Part shown: in pieces, positions 59,014-64,000 of the stretch
Layout: every line of letters starts with the position of its first letter
How positions within the stretch are numbered: the first letter of the stretch is position 1
NCBI GenBank assembly: GCA_005281725.1
Contig: SSBO01000004.1
Coordinates: 124,001 to 188,000, forward strand
Reading direction: 5' to 3'
Source: Wuchereria bancrofti
Taxonomy: Eukaryota; Nematoda; Chromadorea; Rhabditida; Onchocercidae
DNA: 64,000 nt
Notes under the pieces: model-generated
What the model saw: the letters and a program-made list of their open reading frames with translations, nothing else
Told to the model about the DNA's origin: nothing
The model's database searches: none
Position numbers and translations under genes: made by a program

Positions 59014-62000
59014 TTAAGCAAGATTATTGTTTAGTGAGAAAAAAAGTACTTCCTTCTTGCCATGCTTCTGTTTGAATTGATGAGGTTCTATTCGCTTCAA
59101 TATAGCAGCTAGCTTTTGTACTATCTCTGATTTTTCCATATCACCACATTTTGACTTAATTTTGGAAAGTAATTCTTTCGTTGTATGAGGTTTCCTACAA
59201 AATATAACTCAATTGAATTACTGAATACATAAAAGGAGAGAGGAAAAATCATTGAAATCGTTTTTCCTATTTCAGTCCGTTCGAAATTAGAAAAGACTGG
59301 TAAATGAAACATAATATTCACTAGCTCACAACAATATATACAAATGAGCACATCGAAAAAGCTACTACCTTCGGAGATACCGTCGCACAGTTTCTTCGTT
59401 TAGACTATCCTGATTTGTTGTCGATTGTGTAGGTGATACTGATGGTGCAGTAAACCTACAAAGTTTAAGCAGATGCAATTTTATAAATAACACTAGTGTA
59501 GATTAATAAGTTTTCTAAACATCTAATGAAAGAAGAAAAAATAAAGACTAAGATTTTCCCAATCAAAAAGCTTCCATTTTAGATGGGAAATAAGTAAGCT
59601 TACGTTTGTTCGGTTTTGATCCTTTTTGCCTCATTGTCTGCCAAAGATACATTTTCTAGTGGTCTTTTTCTCGTTGATGATTGTGGTTCTTCCAGAGTTT
59701 TTTTCTGCAACAGTAATTTGAAAAGAATATAACCTTAAAAAGGAAAAAAAGGCTTACCACAGGTAGGAAAATTGCAGAGTTAATTTCTTTATCAGGATCA
59801 TCGGAGTCGCTACCGGATGAATCTAAAAAATTTCATTAGCAGATAAACTGGATCTAACGAAATGTTTGTCACTTTGACTTCATATTTAACCTTCATTTCA
59901 ATTTAACAGTTGATCCTTTTAACAAAAATATAAAATGTGCTTCTCCTTTTACACTTTCTCTAGTTTGGAACAAAAAGTAACTATAAGAAATTTCAAGTCA
60001 GTGTTTCTGTATCCTAAACTTATGTTAACATTGTTGTTTTCTGTAGAGAAAGGATGAGAATAATAAAGTAAACGATAAATATTTCATTAAAAAAAAAATG
60101 AACGAACGAATTTTTAATGACAACTTGCCTCTTTCATCAACATCGATAAACTGCTTCTTTATATCATCACCGTCGTCATCTTCCACAGCAGAAAGAAGTT
60201 TTTTGGCTGAAATTTCAATTTTAAGTTGTTAAATTTTTGACTTATTCAAACAATATATTTTTTTTAAAGAAGCGAATAAATGGAATGTTACACGTACTGG
60301 TATCATCCATATCACTGCTGTCGGTATCAGAAAAATCATCACCAATTAATTTTTTCAGACCTGTTTCATCACCTACGGCAACCATTGCTTCATCTACCTT
60401 CTGTTCCATAGGTACCGCATCTCGGCTGAAAATGTCATCGAAATAAAGCTAAACTAATTCACTGCATGATCTTAATCCACGGAAAAGAAATGAACCTCAT
60501 GGTAGTAAAATACTGGGTCCAGAGACACTTACATTTTGATAATTAATTTAAAATTTTTTCTTGTAAGTCCCATATTTCATCAAAATGAAGTAAAATGGAA
60601 ATATAGCAGATGAAGAAAACAACATTAATGAATAAAGAGAAACGGTGATCAAAATTACCAAAAATTTAATCAAATTAAATGAAATAATTGAAAGGTGACT
60701 CGTATGGATTGCTATATTTAACAACATTGCAAATATTGGAAAAATGAATAAACAGAAGTATTAAGATATATCTTTTGTGCAATTTTCACCATTTAGAAAA
60801 TCATCAACCCTAAATCACCTACTTAATATTCCATCGAGAAATTTTATTAACATGCTTTACTTTTAATTACTGTTGATATTACTCTTACTTTTTTAAACTG
60901 TAATTTAGTGACCTTATTACTATGCCAACTCTCATTAAATTAATATGGATGAAAAGATCTTAATAATGAAATAAGATGAGCAGACTAATCAAAAGGAAAT
61001 ATAGAACATAAGCATTAAACACATATATGTACACTCATATCTCATTATATACAAATAACTTTGTATATAATTTTTTTAATATATATATAATGAAATTTTT
61101 TTTCAAAAAATATAGCATTTTAAGCGAAAAGCACTGGATAAATAATTTATTATCAGTATGTATACTTTATTATTAGCATGGGAAAGGCAAAAATACACTG
61201 AAATGCTTTGTTCAAAGCAATAACAACACGAATGTCTATCGGTAGAAGGATTTAAATAATGTACTTTAACTTATGATGTCATATGTATGCATTATGAATA
61301 ATTCATTAGCAACAATGTATCTTAAATTCTAAAGACCTGACCTAATAATACTTGAATTCTAGGAAAAAAATAAAATATATGCATAACATTTTGATACAAC
61401 CTAATTTCGGATTACAACGGTAGCACCACTAAATGCTCATCACACTTGCCGAAGTCATCTTAGAGATAGTAAAAAAAAAGCAGAACATAGAGTTCAAAAG
61501 AAATACGATTACATTTTTCACTCGTTTAGGGATTTATTTAAATTTAATATATATAAAGTATGCAAGAAAATGATCTGCCAAGCCTAAACCCCCAAATCGA
61601 TAATTTGGCTGAAAAAGTAAGCGGAACATAAAATCACACAAGTTCTTATAGTAAGTGATCTTATAGTAAGAAACACAGTGTATCTCCCAATATTTGTCAG
61701 TGTTTGACTTCCTCTTTTGAGTAAATACAAGAAAAGTAAATGACGGAACATACAAGCATGAAGAAATGTAGTTCCAATTAGTAATTTCAAAAAAATAATT
61801 AATGCTTCGCAATTCCCTTAAAATATTGATGGAAAACATGTAAATACGGTTTAAAAGAGAAAAGAAGGCAAGACTGAAGAAAATAAACGTCAATGACAAA
61901 CATGAAAAAATCTTTTTAGTATTATAACTTGGAATAATAAACAATGGGCAAAAAACATTCAAGGGATTGTAAAACATAAAACGAAGTACTTTGAGTACTT

Positions 62001-64000
62001 CTTGGCCACTTAAGCATTTTCGTCTCCCGTATTTAAGTTTTTTTTACAGTCTTAAGTTTATGATTCTTCAACTAAAACTGATACAGTTGAAACTTACTCG
62101 CTTTCTGAGCCACTATCACTCATATAGTCATACTCTCGACCCTCATCATCACCATCATCACTTTCATAAGCTGCCACCTCATCTGCATTCTCCACTCGCT
62201 GCCTCTTATCTTTTCTAGCTCGAGCAGCAGGTTTTGAGTTCTGAAGTAAAAACTTGTAGATAAAGATTTTGTACCCTTGGCTAGTATTATGTCAATCATA
62301 ATTTGTTTTCCGACTTGATTCAAAATCGAAATATTAAAACCAGTTCTTCTAAAATTGAATTCACTGGCTTTATTTCAAATCTTCAAATTGGGAATATGAG
62401 TAAATTTCACCTTTTTCGGTTTCGAACTTCCGATGGGAGTATCATCTTCATCGTCTCCTTTCTCGCCATCAGAATTCTCATCCGAACTGGCTTCATCTTT
62501 GATTTTCTGAAAAAGATTAGCTGTTTTGATCCGAAGCAGTTGAAAACAAACAATATAAAAATGCAGAAGTAAACAAACTTACAAGCGACTTCGTCGTTTT
62601 TATCATTTGTTCGCCATCTTCATCCATAGCTTTCAGCTGCTGCTGTATTTGTGCTTTAAGAGCAAACTGATTCATAACACGATTTCGTCTAAAAGAGCAA
62701 TTATTTCCAAAATACAAGTAAAAATCTTTTCTAGCTTTTTTCGTTTATTTCTGCCATCAAAAGAATTCATAAGTATAAACAGAAACAATTCGTGACTTCG
62801 CTAATAAGAATGTTTTCATTTTCGGAAAAATTTCAGCTTAAATATGTCTTCACTATCAAAATTAATGAGAGTTTGATCACTTACTGAAACATGTTTGGCA
62901 CTAATAATAAATGCCTGAAAGGCAACATAAAATCAGTTTGTCCCATTAAATTGGAGTCTTCAATCTTCAAAATTTAATTCATTTACTATATAAGAGACTA
63001 ATATCCATTTGGACTGCACATAAAAATGAAAGAAGCCTTACTCACGAAACCGTTCTTCTGCTTGATCAATATCAAGAGTTCGATGAGTTGAAAATGGCAT
63101 AAATTGATACCACTCATCAACTTTGTAAGCATGAAATTCTTCTCCTGATTTCAAAAACACCCAATAGTCTGCATGTTCTCCTGCCCCGCCTTCACGAATG
63201 CTACGAAATCTGCGTTCCTTAGTACCTAAAAACTTCGGAAGAGTTAGTCAAAAGAAAAAGGTGAAACAAGAGGTGGTTATATGCTTGAATATGAATATGA
63301 ACGTTGACATCGATAAAGGGCGAAAACACTAAAAAATAAAACACTACATTATAATGGACTTATAAGAATAACAATAATTAAATATGTGTAAGATAAGATA
63401 ATATGAAGGGAAAATATGTACTTGAGTCTGTAATATTTAACACCCAGGGTTGATTGTCATGTTGATAGGTTTGAAATTGACGGCCGTATTTCTTGCGCCG
63501 TGCCTCCTCTCGCAACGCTTTACCATATTCGGAGCCTTCTCCATAATCCTGTAGGAACGGAGTTCTACTAATTTTAAACATCTTAATTTAACATGTTAAA
63601 CTAAAAGAACTACGTATTCATTATAGCTCCCACTTTTTTTTGAAATATTTACCAAAATTCTTTGGAAAAACCACATTCCTTTAGGCTTCTCTAAGCGATA
63701 ACAAATACCGCAAAGCGTTTAAAACGATAATTTTCTTGCAGAACGTAAGAAAACTACCTGCCGGATTTCATTTGCAGCTGCTTGTTCTTTATTATCTTCA
63801 CGTGCCATTCGTATACTGTAATCAGCTGTTGCCCATTTCCCTGGATCAATTTTTAAAGTACCATTGAATTTCAAAACTGAATAACGTCTGGACCCATTGC
63901 GTCTGTAAAAAAATAGGAAAAAAAAACTGAAAATTCCTTAATCAACGAGAAACTGGAAACGAAAAAGCAGAACTACTTAACTAATTCAGCATAAAGTTTA
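59014..64000 (-). CDS. GTF2F1: TFIIF alpha subunit (RAP74), 5' end outside window
   Basis: Large subunit of general transcription factor IIF, which binds RNA polymerase II in initiation and elongation. Thirteen exons join in phase on the minus strand: 64000-63977 (partial), 63902-63758, 63548-63422, 63225-63042, 62688-62583, 62506-62411, 62240-62098, 60425-60298, 60206-60129, 59822-59758, 59704-59604, 59455-59369, 59194-59014 (TAA), about 488 codons visible. N-terminal dimerisation region: VLKFNGTLKIDPGKW, EYGKALREEARRKKYG, DNQPWVLNI, and VDEWYQFMPFSTHRTLD, as in animal RAP74. Middle: acidic/Ser tracts (ESDDGDDEGREYDYMSDSGS; DFSDTDSSDMDDT). C-terminus: winged helix (NEETVRRYLRRKPHTTKELL, EIVQKLAAILKRIEP, VLFFSL), the part that in human binds FCP1. 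Only a short N-terminal piece should be missing. The intron between exons 60206-60129 and 59822-59758 has a GC donor. Confidence 0.95.
60426..62097. other. Largest GTF2F1 intron, no feature seen
   Basis: A 1.67-kb intron between exons 62240-62098 and 60425-60298. It carries a 147-codon minus-strand open frame (61977-61534) rich in Phe, Leu, Tyr and Ser. It has no phased splice partners and no recognisable domain, so I treat it as chance. No repeat or RNA gene recognised. Confidence 0.55.

Noticed and set aside
61534..61977. 147-codon minus-strand ORF inside the GTF2F1 intron
   Set aside because: Phe/Leu/Tyr-rich translation of AT-rich intron DNA, without splice-phase partners or a recognisable family.
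1..64000. tRNA, rRNA or spliced-leader RNA genes
   Set aside because: I looked for cloverleaf arms with the usual T-arm box and for conserved rRNA or SL sequences on both strands and recognised none. A covariance-model scan would be needed to exclude them.

Overview
The window reads as nuclear DNA of a nematode, most likely a spirurid/filarial species. It is very AT-rich. Its protein genes are split into many short exons by small introns with nematode-style TTTTCAG/TTTNAG acceptors. Each recognisable protein has a clear animal, and where known C. elegans, counterpart. There is no bacterial-style gene organisation and I see no rRNA or tRNA gene. The species is an inference from gene content and composition.

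Layout. At 1-926 (minus strand) lies the 5' end of an unrecognised coiled-coil gene that runs off the left edge. A 1.7-kb divergent spacer with a TG-rich microsatellite separates it from a very large plus-strand gene at 2603-20122, the BPTF/NURF301 homologue nurf-1. I could phase about 42 coding exons of it, giving roughly 2,160 residues: DDT domain, PHD finger, long central part, two C-terminal PHD fingers and a bromodomain. After a 5.5-kb spacer with diverged duplications comes a second plus-strand gene at 25606-30128, the SRRM2/RSR-2 (cwf21-domain) splicing factor homologue with a very long RS-rich last exon. A 17-kb gene-poor stretch (30129-47272) follows. It holds a decayed antisense LINE-type reverse transcriptase, many trinucleotide microsatellites, several degenerate minisatellites and some inverted repeats. 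The plus-strand gene at 47275-55943 encodes a 12-TM SLC6 neurotransmitter:sodium symporter in 16 exons (about 621 residues). A 3-kb spacer separates it from a convergent minus-strand gene at 59014-64000+, the TFIIF alpha subunit (RAP74/GTF2F1), which lacks only a short 5' part beyond the right edge.

Functional themes. Three of the five genes act in nuclear gene expression: chromatin remodelling (nurf-1), pre-mRNA splicing (rsr-2) and Pol II initiation/elongation (GTF2F1). They are independently spaced, with no operon-like 100-bp spacing. The SLC6 transporter is a membrane protein with intact Na+/Cl- site residues, but it carries Phe where nearly all family members have the substrate-contacting TM3 tyrosine.

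The most interesting observations are: (1) the SLC6 TM3 Tyr-to-Phe change; (2) an alternative splice donor/readthrough in nurf-1 that would give a self-contained N-terminal isoform of about 1,780 residues; (3) a degenerate 33-bp minisatellite whose left part is inverted; (4) a LINE relic hidden antisense to spurious plus-strand ORFs; and (5) a candidate distant first exon of the transporter that joins in frame. Exon boundaries were worked out by hand from splice signals and reading-frame continuity. No database search was possible.
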